This document shows positions 1-9,640 of a stretch of DNA of 64,000 bases, piece by piece (position 1 is the stretch's first letter; every line of letters begins with the position of its first letter). The notes under the pieces were generated by a model, which saw only the letters and a program-made list of their open reading frames with translations, was not told the origin of the DNA and did no database searches. A program made the translations under genes and the position numbers. The stretch is from assembly GCA_023548195.1 (NCBI GenBank), contig JAJHZJ010000311.1, forward strand, positions 7,666,811 through 7,730,810, given 5' to 3'. The stretch is from Bettongia penicillata ogilbyi (taxonomy: Eukaryota > Chordata > Mammalia > Diprotodontia > Potoroidae).

Positions 1-785
1 AAGACTAGATCTTTAGAATTTCTTTTTAAGCTATGCAGTACTTATAGTCTTTTTTCCTCTGAGTTTTATTGCAAATGAAACATTCTACAGCAGCAGAATT
101 ATGGCTATTTACCTGCTGGCCTAGTGAAAATGATCTTACAGGGAAACCGTTGCTCAATTTCTCTTCTCTTGCTCCCAAGCTAAGTGGAGAAAGCTGCAAG
201 AGCTATACAGCAAGCCTCCTTATTCCAGAAGGAGTGCGTTATGTCTGCTCAAGAACAACCTTGTTCACCAATTAGGGTGACTCAGGTGGGTTTGGAATGG
301 AGTAAGGTCCACAATTCCTTGGGCACTTAGAGGCAGTCATGCTCCTCCTCCTTGAAGGTAGGAGAGCTGAAAAGGGGGTTCAAGAGAAGGTTCCTCAAGG
401 AGAACAAGAGGAATACACCAACCAGAGAGTATGAGGGTAGAATAGGAGTACTGGGGAAAATAAAAATCACAACATTAAAGCACTTTGCAAGCAAGAGCAA
501 AAGATTTAATGTTATCGAGGCCTTCATTCTTTTTAGCCATGCCATTGTTCATCTTCCCTCCCAAATCATGCACAAAAAAGAGCTGTCAGCCTGCCTTAAG
601 CACGTTCCTTCTTCCATTTAAACAGACATGATTCTTTTGGTTAATCTCTGGCAATGATCGCCATTTCACAGCACATTCAGCCCACCCGGAACTGATCAAT
701 ACCACTACAGACACAAGACTAGACTTTATCCATTTATTAACCACAAGGAAATGTACCATTCAGCAAAATCCTATAGAATTCAAAG

Positions 786-787
786 GG

Positions 788-834
<47 letters not shown>

Positions 835-890
835 GTGTTGAGAGAGAGAGAGAGAGAGAGAGGGAGAAAAGAGAGAGAGGGAGAGAGAGA
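786..890. repeat. (TG)n-(GA)n compound microsatellite
   Basis: About 50 bases of uninterrupted TG units, with one CG near the end, pass directly into about 50 bases of GA units with a few interruptions. The low-complexity His/Thr and Val/Cys ORFs read across it are artefacts of the repeat. It lies in ACVR2A intron 1. Confidence 0.95.
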
Positions 891-1131
891 TACACAAAGA
901 AATGACTACCACCCCCTATGGCAAGTAAGATTAAGATATGGCCACAAAAATCCAACTGTCAAATGACATATGTAATAGTCTTTTCACTTTACAACCTACG
1001 CAATTAAATGCTGGATGTTATGGTAAACGAATCTAGTATATTTTAAAGTATATTTAATCTATTCAATATTTAGTGTATGTGAACGCACACCTTTAGACTG
1101 TAGTACAACGTTAACAGATTTTCGAATATAA

Positions 1132-1255
1132 AAGACTAGACATCTTTTCCAACCACTGGTTGCAACCATAAAACATTCTCTCAAAATCAAAATTTCAAAT
1201 AGAAAAATAGCTAGATCATCCTTCCAACCACTGATATCACTCCTAAAACCTTCTC
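1132..1255. repeat. Diverged tandem duplication, unit about 77 bp
   Basis: The segment from 1132 ('GACTAGACATC' then 'TTCCAACCACTG') is repeated from 1209 ('AGCTAGATCATC' then 'TTCCAACCACTG'). Both copies continue through 'ATAAAACATTCTC' and 'CTAAAACCTTCTC'. The copies differ at many sites, so the duplication is old. I do not recognise it as a known repeat family. Confidence 0.55.
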
Positions 1256-1937
1256 ACTAAACAATTCAATTTTTTGATTATGAGTTATTTTGCACAGGCA
1301 ATTTTCCTCCTAAGAAAACAACACCTCTAAGCAAAGAGTTTTAAAACAAGAAGCTTTTGGTAGGTGAGCAAAATCTACACTCACAAATGGTGCTCAAAAC
1401 CCCAGCACATTACCATAACACACAGCTTAAACGCATCCTCTGCATACAGTACCAGTTAATTACTCTCAGCACAGCAACTATTTTTTTTTAACACCGCTGG
1501 ACACTGAAGTTTAAGATGTGAGACTGAGTCGCAATGATAGGTTATTGATTACAGATCAATGTTCCTTACGCTACTAAAATTAAGCAGCGGTTGACTAAAT
1601 TGCTACTATACTGTTCATGCAAGATGCACTCATTTAAAAACACTCGTTTTGAGAATGCCATTTCAAATGAGGCTACCTATTTTGGAATCCGCCCCACCAG
1701 GCTTCCAATATTTACATAAAATGTCACCTGTGGTATCTGCGGCTTAAGTGAAACCCCACAGAAGCTGTCATCCGACGCTCCGGCCACAGACCACTGACTT
1801 TCGCACTCACTTCGACAGGAGAGCACTGACTCACGCCAGCAAGCCGAGCTAACTCAAACCCATCAACAACAAGGTATGGAGGCTTGCAGCTCCGGATCGA
1901 AGCAGACCGCCCCGCGACCAGCCCCGGCCGGACCTAC

Positions 1938-1992
1938 CTGAAGAGCACGAGATGAGAAAGACAGCGAACGCCAACTTCGCAGCGGCTCCCAT
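1938..1992 (-). CDS. ACVR2A: ACVR2A exon 1, coding part (activin receptor type 2A, signal peptide)
   Basis: Read on the minus strand, ATG at 1992-1990 opens 18 codons, MGAAAKLAFAVFLISCSS, and the first G of a split Gly codon. A GTAGGT splice donor follows directly (GT at 1937-1936). I recognise this as the N-terminus of activin receptor type IIA, a single-pass membrane serine/threonine kinase of about 513 residues. It binds activins, GDFs and some BMPs and phosphorylates type I receptors, leading to SMAD2/3 signalling. The peptide is a typical secretion signal: one Lys at residue 6, then a hydrophobic core (LAFAVFLISC). The start has a strong Kozak context, A at -3 and G at +4. Only this exon lies in the window; the other exons lie beyond position 1. 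The exon sits inside a CpG island, as expected for a broadly expressed gene. Identification is from the family sequence I know; no alignment was run. Confidence 0.95.
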
Positions 1993-2066
1993 GTTCCCGA
2001 GGCACCGGGGGATCCGTAGCAAGTTCTGGCCGGCTCTCCAGCGCCCTGGGTCCGGTCAGCCGTCAT
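1938..2066 (-). other. Overlapping upstream ORF crossing the ACVR2A start
   Basis: A second upstream ATG at 2066-2064 (minus strand) opens a frame beginning MTADRTQ. It stays open through the ACVR2A ATG, out of frame with it, and runs to the end of exon 1 (43 codons seen). Its stop would lie in exon 2, outside the window. The start context is weak (C at -3, A at +4), so leaky scanning past it is likely. If the leader includes it, it would lower receptor translation. Confidence 0.45.
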
Positions 2067-2073
2067 AGGGCAT
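2056..2073 (-). other. Short upstream ORF in the ACVR2A leader (MPYDG)
   Basis: On the minus strand ATG at 2073-2071 is followed by four codons and TGA: Met-Pro-Tyr-Asp-Gly-stop. Its context has A at -3 but C at +4, so it is a moderate start. It ends 63 bases before the main ACVR2A ATG, leaving room for reinitiation. Confidence 0.5.
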
Positions 2074-2328
2074 GGTCGGAGCTCCCCGATCCAAACGCTC
2101 CGCGGTGGGCAGCACCAGCAACAACCACAACAAAAGGCGACACCGGAGACAGAAAAACAACCGGACCCGAAGGACGGAAAACCCCACGGCGCACACACGC
2201 ACCAAAACGTGCTTAAATCATTCGAAAACCAGAATTAAGAAAGGCACCGCCGACAAAAGCAGGTTTAAATCACTGTCAAAACCACTGTCAACTCGTCTCC
2301 CCTCTCATAGCTCGCTGAACAAAACGCC

Positions 2329-2432
2329 AGCGGAGGGGAGGAGGCGGAGAGGCAGGAGGGGGAGGAGGAGGGGGAGGAGGAGGAGGCGGGGGCGGGGGAG
2401 GAGAAGCGGGAGGCGGCGGCGGCGGCGGCCGC
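2329..2432. repeat. G-rich purine tract ending in a CGG run
   Basis: The plus strand is almost pure GGA/GGC units, with many runs of three to five G, ending in a short (GGC)n run at 2411-2428. The G-run spacing would allow several G-quadruplexes on the plus strand, which is the template strand for ACVR2A. The complementary leader RNA would be C-rich. Confidence 0.8.
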
Positions 2433-2525
2433 CCGGACGGTGCGCCGAGCGTGCACTCCAGTCCGATGTCCGGGCCGACCTTCACCCCGGGCGCCCAAAG
2501 TCCGGGAACCCTTAGGACGCGACGC

Positions 2526-2583
2526 CTGCGGCGGCGGCGGCGGCGGCGGTCGTAGCGATTGGTCGCGGCGGCGGCGGCGGCCG
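2526..2583. repeat. Two CGG trinucleotide runs around an inverted CCAAT box
   Basis: Two runs of about eight and six CGG units on the plus strand are separated by about 17 bases that contain ATTGG (2558-2562). CGG/CCG runs in promoters and leaders are prone to length change and methylation in other genes. The lengths here look short and stable. Confidence 0.8.
2558..2562 (-). promoter_or_regulatory. CCAAT box (NF-Y type), minus orientation
   Basis: ATTGG on the plus strand reads CCAAT toward ACVR2A, in the context CGATTGGTCG. It lies about 570 bases upstream of the start codon, between two CGG runs. It is a plausible core-promoter element given its place in the island; this is motif evidence only. 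Confidence 0.5.
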
Positions 2584-2660
2584 TGTCCAGGGCTTCGGCT
2601 CCGGGCTCGGCCGAGTTTTTTCGGTCCCCCGGCCTCCCCTTTGGCGCCCCGCCCCCCAAA

Positions 2661-2667
2661 CTTCCGG
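2661..2667. promoter_or_regulatory. ETS-type site (CTTCCGG)
   Basis: CTTCCGG on the plus strand is CCGGAAG on the minus strand, the core bound by ETS factors such as GABPA, common in CpG-island promoters. It is followed at once by a second TTCCGG. Function is inferred from the motif and its location. Confidence 0.4.
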
Positions 2668-2813
2668 TTCCGGCCCAAAGCAGGAAAGCGAGGAGCGGGC
2701 GAGGAACGGCCGGTGGCGGCCGGGCGCGGCAGGCGCGCGTGCCGGGGCCGGAAAGGAGAGGAGATGGTTAGGAAAGGGAGGTGGCGGAGGAGAGGTGCGG
2801 AAAGCTTGGCGAA

Positions 2814-2866
2814 GGGGGGCGGGGCAGCGGAGGGGGCGGGGCGGGGCGGAGTTCGGGAGGCGGGGC
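2814..2866. promoter_or_regulatory. Cluster of GC boxes (Sp1/KLF type)
   Basis: At least four copies of GGGCGG or GGGGCGGGG lie within 53 bases: 2814-2825, two overlapping ones in 2831-2850, and 2858-2866. Such clusters mark CpG-island promoters lacking TATA boxes; none is obvious here. Confidence 0.65.
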
Positions 2867-3429
2867 TCCGCCGAACTGACGACGGGGAAGGAGTGGAACC
2901 GGTCCGCCCCGCTCCCTCCTGGAGCTTCCCCTCCCCTGGCCTCCTCTTCTTTCCCCTCCCTTTCTCTCTTCCCCCTCCCCCCGCCTCTCACTCAAATACC
3001 GCGACGTCTCGACGCCGTTGGTCTGCGGAGAGATCCCGCGAGACCGAGGCGCGGGCGCCCCTCGACCCCTGACCTGTTTGCCGCAGTTGCTGCTGCGGAG
3101 GGGGAAGTGTCCCGGCGTTCCGGCACCCCCTGGGCTTTTCCTAAGGCTCCCCAGCCCGGGTGCCGCAGATGGGGCCCAGCGCTCCCCCCGCCCCCCACTC
3201 CCGGCGTCAGCTCTGGGGACCCGAGGGGCGGTGTCTAGGGCCCATAATGGGGACGGGAAGCCCTAGCCCGAGGGGTGGGCCCGGTTCCGCCGGACCCGAG
3301 ATCGGCGGAACCATTGGCAACCCCCTTATATCCGGCGCCCTTCCGGGGGTGGGGGAGAGCCTGTCCCGGGTGTTTCGTTGTGCCAGGTATCTGACTGCCT
3401 TTCCACGGGGTGGGCCCCGGCGCACCCCA

Positions 3430-3438
3430 GCCGCCATT
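3430..3438 (+). promoter_or_regulatory. Possible YY1 site at the island edge
   Basis: GCCGCCATT matches the GCCGCCAT core of YY1 sites. It lies near the distal edge of the CpG island, about 1.4 kb upstream of the ACVR2A start codon. Single-motif evidence, so confidence is low. Confidence 0.3.
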
Positions 3439-3699
3439 GAGCGCTAGCAGGTGTTCGGCAAGTCCCCCCGGCCGGGAGGCATCTCCGGCTCGTTATTGTC
3501 GTGTGTTTCAGGGGGAAAATGGGCGAGGTGGAGCCCTCTGGTTAAGCATTGTAGAACTTCACAACCTTTATGGCCAGGACCGTGGGGTTGGAGTGGAATC
3601 TACATCCTCCTGACGTGCCATTGGAATCCACGCTCCTTTCCTTACTTTCCCCCCATTTATCCTCAGGCTCCTACTACTTGCATTGCATAGTGTTTACAT

Positions 3700-3890
3700 A
3701 AGCACCTAGTTGGTATTGCTGGAAGCACAATGACTGTCACTGCTGCCTGACAGGCTTGAATCCTGTCTGCCCTTTGCTGGTTGTGTGAAAGTGGGTAAGT
3801 CCTTTTAAGATACAGGAACCTAGGTATACTCATGGGTTAAATGGGGATATATGTGGGTAAGGTGCTTTGTAAATCTCTGCATGTAATATA
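3700..3890 (+). repeat. MIR-type SINE (old)
   Basis: The stretch follows the MIR order: a gap-rich 'TTGAATCCTGTCTGCC', then 'GGTTGTGTGA', 'GGTAAGTCC', 'AAATGGGGATA' and 'AAGGTGCTTTGTAAA'. Copies of this age are common in all therian mammals. Confidence 0.7.
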
Positions 3891-3950
3891 TATATATATA
3901 CATATATATAACATACCCATGAGGTATAACACAAATATAACATATATAAC
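3884..3950. repeat. AT-rich simple repeat (TA/CATA units)
   Basis: Runs of TATA, CATATATA and ACATAT form a low-complexity stretch directly after the MIR copy. Confidence 0.7.
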
Positions 3951-4309
3951 AGTTGTTAATAAACACCTGAGCTTGCCCTTTTTTCCCAGTTTTTACAAAC
4001 TCTTCATCAGGACTATCGACAATCCTTCAAAATCAATATTTTTTATTTTATGGTGCTATTCTAGAAGTAGGGAGTGCTGAGACAAAGGTGAAAGAAAAAA
4101 TGATTTCTTGCCCTCTATTATAAATATACCTTCCCTTGACCTTACTTTCCTTTTAAAGTTATTATATTTCTCTTCCCGTTCACTGCCGGACTGCTACAAA
4201 GAGTAGCCGACGCTCAAATGCCTTCTCCTTTTTCCACCTGTTCATTTCTCTGTGTCTTGCAATCTAACTTGCCCTTACCAGCTGACCGAAAATAATCCTC
4301 CTAAGGTCA

Positions 4310-4610
4310 GTAGCAGCCTCTGTCAAAGTTACCTACTGTGGGAGAATGGTGGTGAAATACAAAGGAGTAGGGTGTCAAAATCCAGGGAGTCAAAAGCAGA
4401 GCATGGAGAGGAAATGAAGTATGGGAGAGGAGGGTGGGGGACACTTCCCTAAATGGAGGCTTACTTGGAAAGAATTTACCAATGGGAGGAGGCCAGAATT
4501 CTGGAGGGATGTTCCATAGTGAGAAGGGCACAAGTGCTAAGGGAAGAAAGTTCCAGGGTGAGAAGGCAGCTAAGTAATGGAAGTAGAAGCCTGGAAAAGT
4601 CATTCATTTA
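4310..4610 (+). repeat. Diverged unnamed repeat related to 30580-30840
   Basis: Segments such as 'AAATGGAGGCTTACTTGG', 'AAGAATTTACCAA' and 'AGGGTGAGAAGG' have matching partners in the same order at about 30690-30780 ('AAAATGGAGGTTCTGGG', 'AAGAATCTACTAA', 'AGGGTGAGAAGG'). I take both as members of one old interspersed family, perhaps the body of a long CORE-SINE. The name is unknown to me. Confidence 0.45.
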
Positions 4611-4689
4611 GGAGAGAAATTAAAATCTTTGGCATTTAAAACTCTTTAAATATTGACTTTTTTATTCCTGTCTACTCTAGCATCTACCT

Positions 4690-5140
4690 GTACTGGCCTG
4701 CATCCTGTTCCTTGCATATGATTCTCCCATCTCCTAACTTCATGCCTTTGCATTGGCTGTCCTCTCTACATGGAATGCTCTCCCTTCTCCCCTCTTAGTT
4801 GCCCCTACCTTGCTAGAGAGTCAACTCTAGTGCCAGAACGGGCAGGAGGCCTTTCCTGACCCATCTCCCACTTCTCTATCTTATATGTACCTAGTTATTT
4901 ACAGGTAGTTTCCCCCATTCAAGTGTATGCTCACAGGAACAATGTTTTTTCCTTTCTTTGTGTTCCCAGAGTTTAGCACAATGCCTCACACATAATAAAT
5001 GCTTAATAAATGCTTTTTGACTATTGCCTCTGAACATAAGAGTAATCCATAATCCAAGTTCCACCTGCAGTTGTAGTTTAGCACAGTGCCTGGCACTGTG
5101 AGTACTTTAATAGGTGCTTGTTGACATCCTTATCAGATCT
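4690..5140 (+). mobile_element. L2 LINE 3' end
   Basis: The text matches the L2 3' end: 'TGCCTTTGCATTGGCTGTC', 'TGGAATGCTCTCCCTTC', 'GGCCTTTCCTGACCC', and a terminal 'AATGCTTAATAAATGC'. A second tail-like piece (5075-5135) follows. Non-coding relic. Confidence 0.75.
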
Positions 5141-5149
5141 TGACTATTG

Positions 5150-5625
5150 CCTCCTAAGTGGCCATACTAACTAGTTTCTCCTGACTAACCATCCTTCTTC
5201 TCACAACCTATGACTGTTCCATCCTTACATTTCCATCATAGAATCTCCAGTTCAGACTGGCATTCTATCTCCAAGACTTTGCACATTGTCTCCCCTGTCA
5301 GAAAAGAAATCTTTCCTTACCTCCAAGGCTTCTAATTTCCTTAGTGCTTCAGCTCACTTGCTCACTTATGTAGGAAGCCTTGCCTAACTCCCTGAGATCC
5401 TAATGCTTCCCTACACAATGTTATGTTTTTTTCATATATATAGTATATATGCTTTTATATGTATATACACATATATATACATATACATACTTACATATGT
5501 ACGTCACCTTCACTGATAGAATGTAAGCTCCTTGAGGGCAGAAAACATTACATTCTTTGTCTTTGTGTCTTCAGTGCCTGATACATAAGTGGTACTTAAT
5601 AAAGGCTTGTTGAATGATTACCAAA
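5150..5625 (+). mobile_element. L2 LINE 3' end, second copy
   Basis: Again 'AAGCCTTGCCTAACTCCC', 'GAATGTAAGCTCCTTGAGGG', 'TTTGTGTCTTCAGTGCC' and 'CTTAATAAAGGCTTGTTGAA' in L2 order. A TA/TG-rich simple repeat (5435-5495) sits where the L2 usually has its TATA-rich stretch. Confidence 0.75.
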
Positions 5626-5629
5626 TAAT

Positions 5630-5985
5630 TTTCCTAATGAATAGTTCTGAATATTTCCCACGTTCAAAAAATGTCAGTGGTTCTCTGAAGCACCTTTATT
5701 GGATACTCTCTTCATATAACCTTCTCCAGGTTACAGCGACTTACATAACATTGTTCTCTCCTGCCTAACTACCAGTTCTTTTTCGTTTAATGGTTTATTA
5801 AGGTCCACTGGTTTATCTTCCTCTTCCTGAATGTGGGTGGTCCACCAATGATATGTCCAATATAGTCTTGTGAGAACAGATTCACTTAAAAAGGCACATT
5901 ACAAGAACTTGAGGAATGAATAAATATGGAGGAAATAGAATTTCTAAGTGCAGACTTGTGGAAAAAGAGATGGGATGGCAATAGA
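5630..5985. other. Unassigned intergenic stretch
   Basis: I see no ORF of interest and no repeat I can name. The text is mid-GC and non-repetitive. Confidence 0.4.
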
Positions 5986-8790
5986 GTGGGTAGAACCAAG
6001 ATGGCAAACAGGAAGCAGTATAGTGAGCTCTCCCCTCCCCGCAAAACTCCAAAAAGATCTTAAAAAATACCAGTTTTAATCCTGATAAAATTTCTAAAAG
6101 TTAAAATTTTTCCATCTGTGATCACCAAAGAGAGATAGGAAAAGCCTGTGGGCACTGAGGATGGAGTCTGGCTAGTAGTGAGATACAACATGGAGCGTTG
6201 CAGCACCTAAAAACCTAAAATTGAACCATGATAAGGGCACCACTATATCATGTAAGGTATGGGAAAAGGTACCAAATGGCAGCTCCATTGCCTGCTCTCT
6301 AGTTCCAACTCATAGATCCAGGGCTGACTGAGGAAGGAACCTGTGCTCGGGTAGCATTGCAGGATATGGACTGGGTTTTAGGCCCTAGGCTATGTACTGA
6401 ATAAGGAACAAGTTCAAAAGCAAATAATGGCTATGTGGCTCTGAACACAAGTAATCCATAAGCTAAGTTCCAACTGCAGCATAAAGTGTTCACAGGAATG
6501 ACCCAGGGCAGGAATCCCGGACCAAAGGAAACCCTACTGGTGTCACTGAACCAAGCTCATAGTGACTGAGTCCAACAGCAGTCTACTGAAACTCCAAAGG
6601 AGCAAACCCACAGTCCTGTTACTCAGATCCAAACCCAGTACAGTAACTCGGAGAGATCAGATCAAGAGAATAAGAATAAGACCCTGGCCATGGATCAGAT
6701 GACTGGGAGCATGGAAAGTTTGCTAAAGTTAACATAGCACTGTACCTCAATGAAGCAGCCCCAAAAGGACCAGTCCCAGTGGTCCCTTTTGTAGCGTGTA
6801 GATCTCTTCTCTGACAAAGTCCAAAGTCAGAAAGAATGATGAAAGAATGGGCAAACAAAAAGAAAATCCCACCATAAAAAGTAAAAAGTTTCATGATAGG
6901 GACACTGAAGAAAAGCCCTGAAGAGAATGACTCCTAAACATCTCCAGGCAAAGTCTCAAATAAATAAAAACTTTGGGCATGAATTTCAAATAGAATTCCA
7001 AGGAAAGATGAAACAATGTTTTAAAAATTAAGAATATTTTTACAAATGAAAACACCAGAGAGAAAAAATGGAAAAGAAACTAGCTATGAAGCAAAATCAA
7101 AGGATTATCAGCTTGTGAAAAGAGGTACAAAATCTTGACCAAACTACAAATTCCCTGAAAATTAGAATGGACCATGAGATGTATAAGAAATATAGAAACA
7201 AAATCAAAAGACTGAAAGAGTAGAAGAAAATAAAAGATACCTCAACAAAATCTGCCTGGAAGACAGATTGAGGCTAGAAAATTAAAGAATCACTGGTCTG
7301 TCTGAAAGACCAAAAAGTCTGAAGATCATGCAAGCAATCATAAAAACAACACAGACATCTTAGAACCATAGGACAAAGTAGACAGAAATTTTTAAGTCTA
7401 CCAGTCATGTCCTGAAAGAAAACCCCAAAATGAAAACTTTCAGGAACATAACAAAATCCAAAGCTTCCAGGTCAAAGAAAAAAAAAATACTGCAAGCAGA
7501 AAGAATTCAAGTATTGAAGAACCACAGTCAGGATCACACAATTTAGCTGCCACTACCATAAAGGATGAGAGAGTTTGGAATATGGTATTCCAAAAGGTTA
7601 AAGATAATGGCTTAAGAATAATTTACCTAGCAAAACCGAGTATTTTCAATGGAAGAAAAAAGTGGACCTTTAATAAAATAGAAAACTTCCAAGAATTCCT
7701 GATGAAAAGAAAGAGTTGCATAGAAACTTTGAGGTCCAAACAGAGGAATTAAGAGAAACTTAAGAAAGCAAACATTTGAGTAATCCTAAGAACATCAGGG
7801 ATAAATTCCTTACATTCTAATATGAAATGATATGTGTGCCCTTTTGAACTGTCATTAGAGGTCATAAAAGGAATCTAATTCAAGAGAAGGCCTGAAGTGA
7901 TTCTATTTTTCTTTATCTTAAATGAGCAATGAAAAGTAAACGGATAAGTAATACACGCTAGAGGAGGAAAAGAAAGAGGGCTAGGGAAACTTTTCTTATA
8001 TAATTGAGGTGCTCCAACAGAAGTCTATACAAACAAGAAGAAAGGGGTCAAGGAGCAGCTGACCACTCTAATCTGAACTAGTTGAAACAGGGAATAATAT
8101 ACATAGTTGGGTACAAAAATACATTCCAATCAACAGTATGTATTGAACTCAACATAAATACCTCATCAAAAATGCATTTAACTCAATAAGAGAGAAAGGG
8201 GAGAAGAGAGAATTGGAGAAGGGGAGGATTAGGTCTAAGAAAAACAAACTCTAAGGATGTACAAAAATACAGCTTTTTGTGAGATGGCAAAGAATTGGAA
8301 TTTGAGGGGATATTCATCAATTGGAAAATGGCTGAACAAGTTACAGTGTATAAATGTGATAAAAAAAAAAAAAACTGTTGTCCTGTAAGAAAAGATGAAA
8401 GGAATTATTTTAGAAAAGTCTGGGAAGACCTGTGTGAACCTATATGATGTGAACCAGGATAAAGTAAATGGAACCAAGAGAAAAAGTTATACAAAGACAA
8501 CAATATAATAAAATCAAACATGTTTGAAAGACATTATTATATTATTATATCTGGTTAGTGTAATAATCAGCCATCATTCCAGAAAACTAATGAAGAAACA
8601 TTCTACCCACCTCCTGATAGCAAAGTGAAAACCTTGGAGTACTACATGAGGCCTATTATTGGACATGGCCAATATAGACATGGGTTTTGTTTGACTTTGA
8701 TTAATGATGGGAAGAAGAGTGAAAGGGAGAGAAGGTGAATTTTTGCTAACTGAAAAAAATACAATTTAATTATCCCCAAAAAATAAATGG
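5985..8790 (+). mobile_element. Old L1-derived element with ORF1 remnant and no reverse transcriptase (HAL1-like)
   Basis: It begins near 'AACCAAGATGGCAAACAGG', the eroded form of the L1 5' motif (GGAGCCAAGATGGC) used by other copies in the window. A 5'UTR-like part leads to a decayed ORF1 coiled-coil region (about 7000-7350) and the ORF1 C-terminal region (about 7540-7740, around 'TTACCTAGCAAAACCGAG'). The sequence then jumps to the L1 3' part (8270-8560, 'AAAGAATTGGAATTTGAG' and 'AAATGGCTGAACAAG') and ends about 8790. The 2.8 kb leaves no room for ORF2 (endonuclease and reverse transcriptase). All frames are broken; it depended on enzymes from other L1s. Confidence 0.7.
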
Positions 8791-9185
8791 GATAAATTAT
8801 TAAGTGGCTTCTCTTATCAAAATAGTGAGAGAAATCAGGTTATCCTGGGTTAGGGAATGAATGTTTCATGATATGGATCAGCAAGTGTAGACTTTTTTTT
8901 TAAAAGAAACTTGCTAGTGAAGAAGAGGAGGAATAAAAGATAATAGCCTGGGGTGATAGCAGAATGAAGGGAAGGTTTTACAGGATCCTGGAGACTTGAT
9001 CATGCTTGAAACTGATAGGAGAGGAGAGTTTGAAGATAATAGAAAGAAAATGAATAGCAAAGTCTTGGAGGAATTAGGATGAAATCAAGGACACAAGAGT
9101 TAGCCAGACAGTCCTTTTACAGTATAAAAGAGGGGAAAGAAAGGTATTCATGATAGATGGCTTGAATGTTCATAAGAAATTATGA
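8790..9185. other. Unassigned purine-rich stretch
   Basis: GA-rich text with no long ORF. It may be an old transposon fragment, but I cannot name it. Confidence 0.35.
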
Positions 9186-9189
9186 AGCA

Positions 9190-9640
9190 ATGTCATCTGC
9201 TTAAAAAGTTCAACCTCGTTCTATGTTCTTCAATCACATCTTCCACTTCATCTACTCTGTATTCCAGCCGTTTTTAAATATTCACTGACACTCATTTTTA
9301 TCCTGTCTTGTGCCTCTTTCCTTTCATACTTTGCAGCCCTCATGCTTGAAATTTCCTCTGTCCCTTTCCCAGCTATCTCCACCTGTTGAAATCTTTCCCT
9401 CTTTTAAGGCCTAATCCTGGTCCTGTTTCATCTATGAAGCTTTCTCTGATCTCTCTCTGTCTGACTTTCACCTTTGTATCTGTTAATTTCTCTTTTGGTT
9501 ACTTGTGTCCATGTCTTAACACTTATTCTAGTATTCTATTCTTGAAAGAAGGGACTGTATCTGATTTCATATTTACATTCCCAGCACCAAATAGTGTTCT
9601 CCTCCTGGTATGTGCTTCATAAATTTTGGTTGATTACACT
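9190..9640 (+). mobile_element. L2 LINE 3' end
   Basis: Contains 'TTTGCAGCCCTCATGC', 'AAGCTTTCTCTGATCTC', 'GAAAGAAGGGACTGTATC' and a final tail about 9590-9640 in the L2 3' order. Any ORF across it, such as 9386-9622, is chance. Confidence 0.6.

Larger units (their letters stand above)
1..1937 (-). other. ACVR2A: ACVR2A intron 1, 5' part (continues beyond position 1)
   Basis: The interval begins with the splice donor at 1937-1936 and runs off the left edge without a convincing acceptor plus exon. It is mostly unique, AT-rich sequence with one long TG/GA microsatellite (786-890) and a small diverged tandem duplication (1132-1255). The short ORFs at 327-621 have no recognisable domain and are probably chance. 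The last 200 bases next to the exon are GC-rich and belong to the CpG island. Confidence 0.85.
1993..2500 (-). promoter_or_regulatory. ACVR2A: Presumed ACVR2A 5'UTR (upstream limit unknown)
   Basis: This GC-rich stretch lies directly 5' of the ACVR2A start codon on the minus strand and should contain the untranslated leader. No splice acceptor is needed, because exon 1 is the signal-peptide exon inside the island. The true start site cannot be read from sequence; 2500 is a guess placed before the CCAAT box. Two upstream ATGs lie 72-81 bases before the main start. The part from 2329 to 2432 is a long purine tract on the plus strand, hence a pyrimidine-rich leader if transcribed. Confidence 0.5.
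1740..3480. promoter_or_regulatory. ACVR2A: CpG island over ACVR2A exon 1 and promoter
   Basis: Base composition changes sharply from AT-rich to GC-rich near 1740 and back near 3480. CpG dinucleotides are frequent throughout this stretch and scarce elsewhere in the window. The island covers exon 1, the presumed 5'UTR and about 1 kb upstream, with GC boxes at 2814-2866. Several long Arg/Pro/Gly-rich ORFs on both strands (2072-3447) are by-products of high GC content and have no domain signature. The island extends well upstream of the gene, so divergent non-coding transcription toward higher coordinates is possible but not shown. Confidence 0.9.

Noticed and set aside
737..966. His/Thr-rich and Val/Cys/Arg/Glu-rich ORFs
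   Set aside because: Translations of the TG/GA microsatellite.
1863..2198. Minus-strand ORF of 111 codons as a protein gene
   Set aside because: It starts at GTG, not ATG, and its right part is the out-of-frame reading of ACVR2A exon 1 into the intron. The true coding frame is the 55-base exon.
2072..3447. Long Arg/Pro/Gly-rich ORFs on both strands (up to 210 codons)
   Set aside because: They overlap each other in many frames, coincide with the CpG island and triplet runs, and show no domain; GC-rich sequence lacks stop codons by composition.
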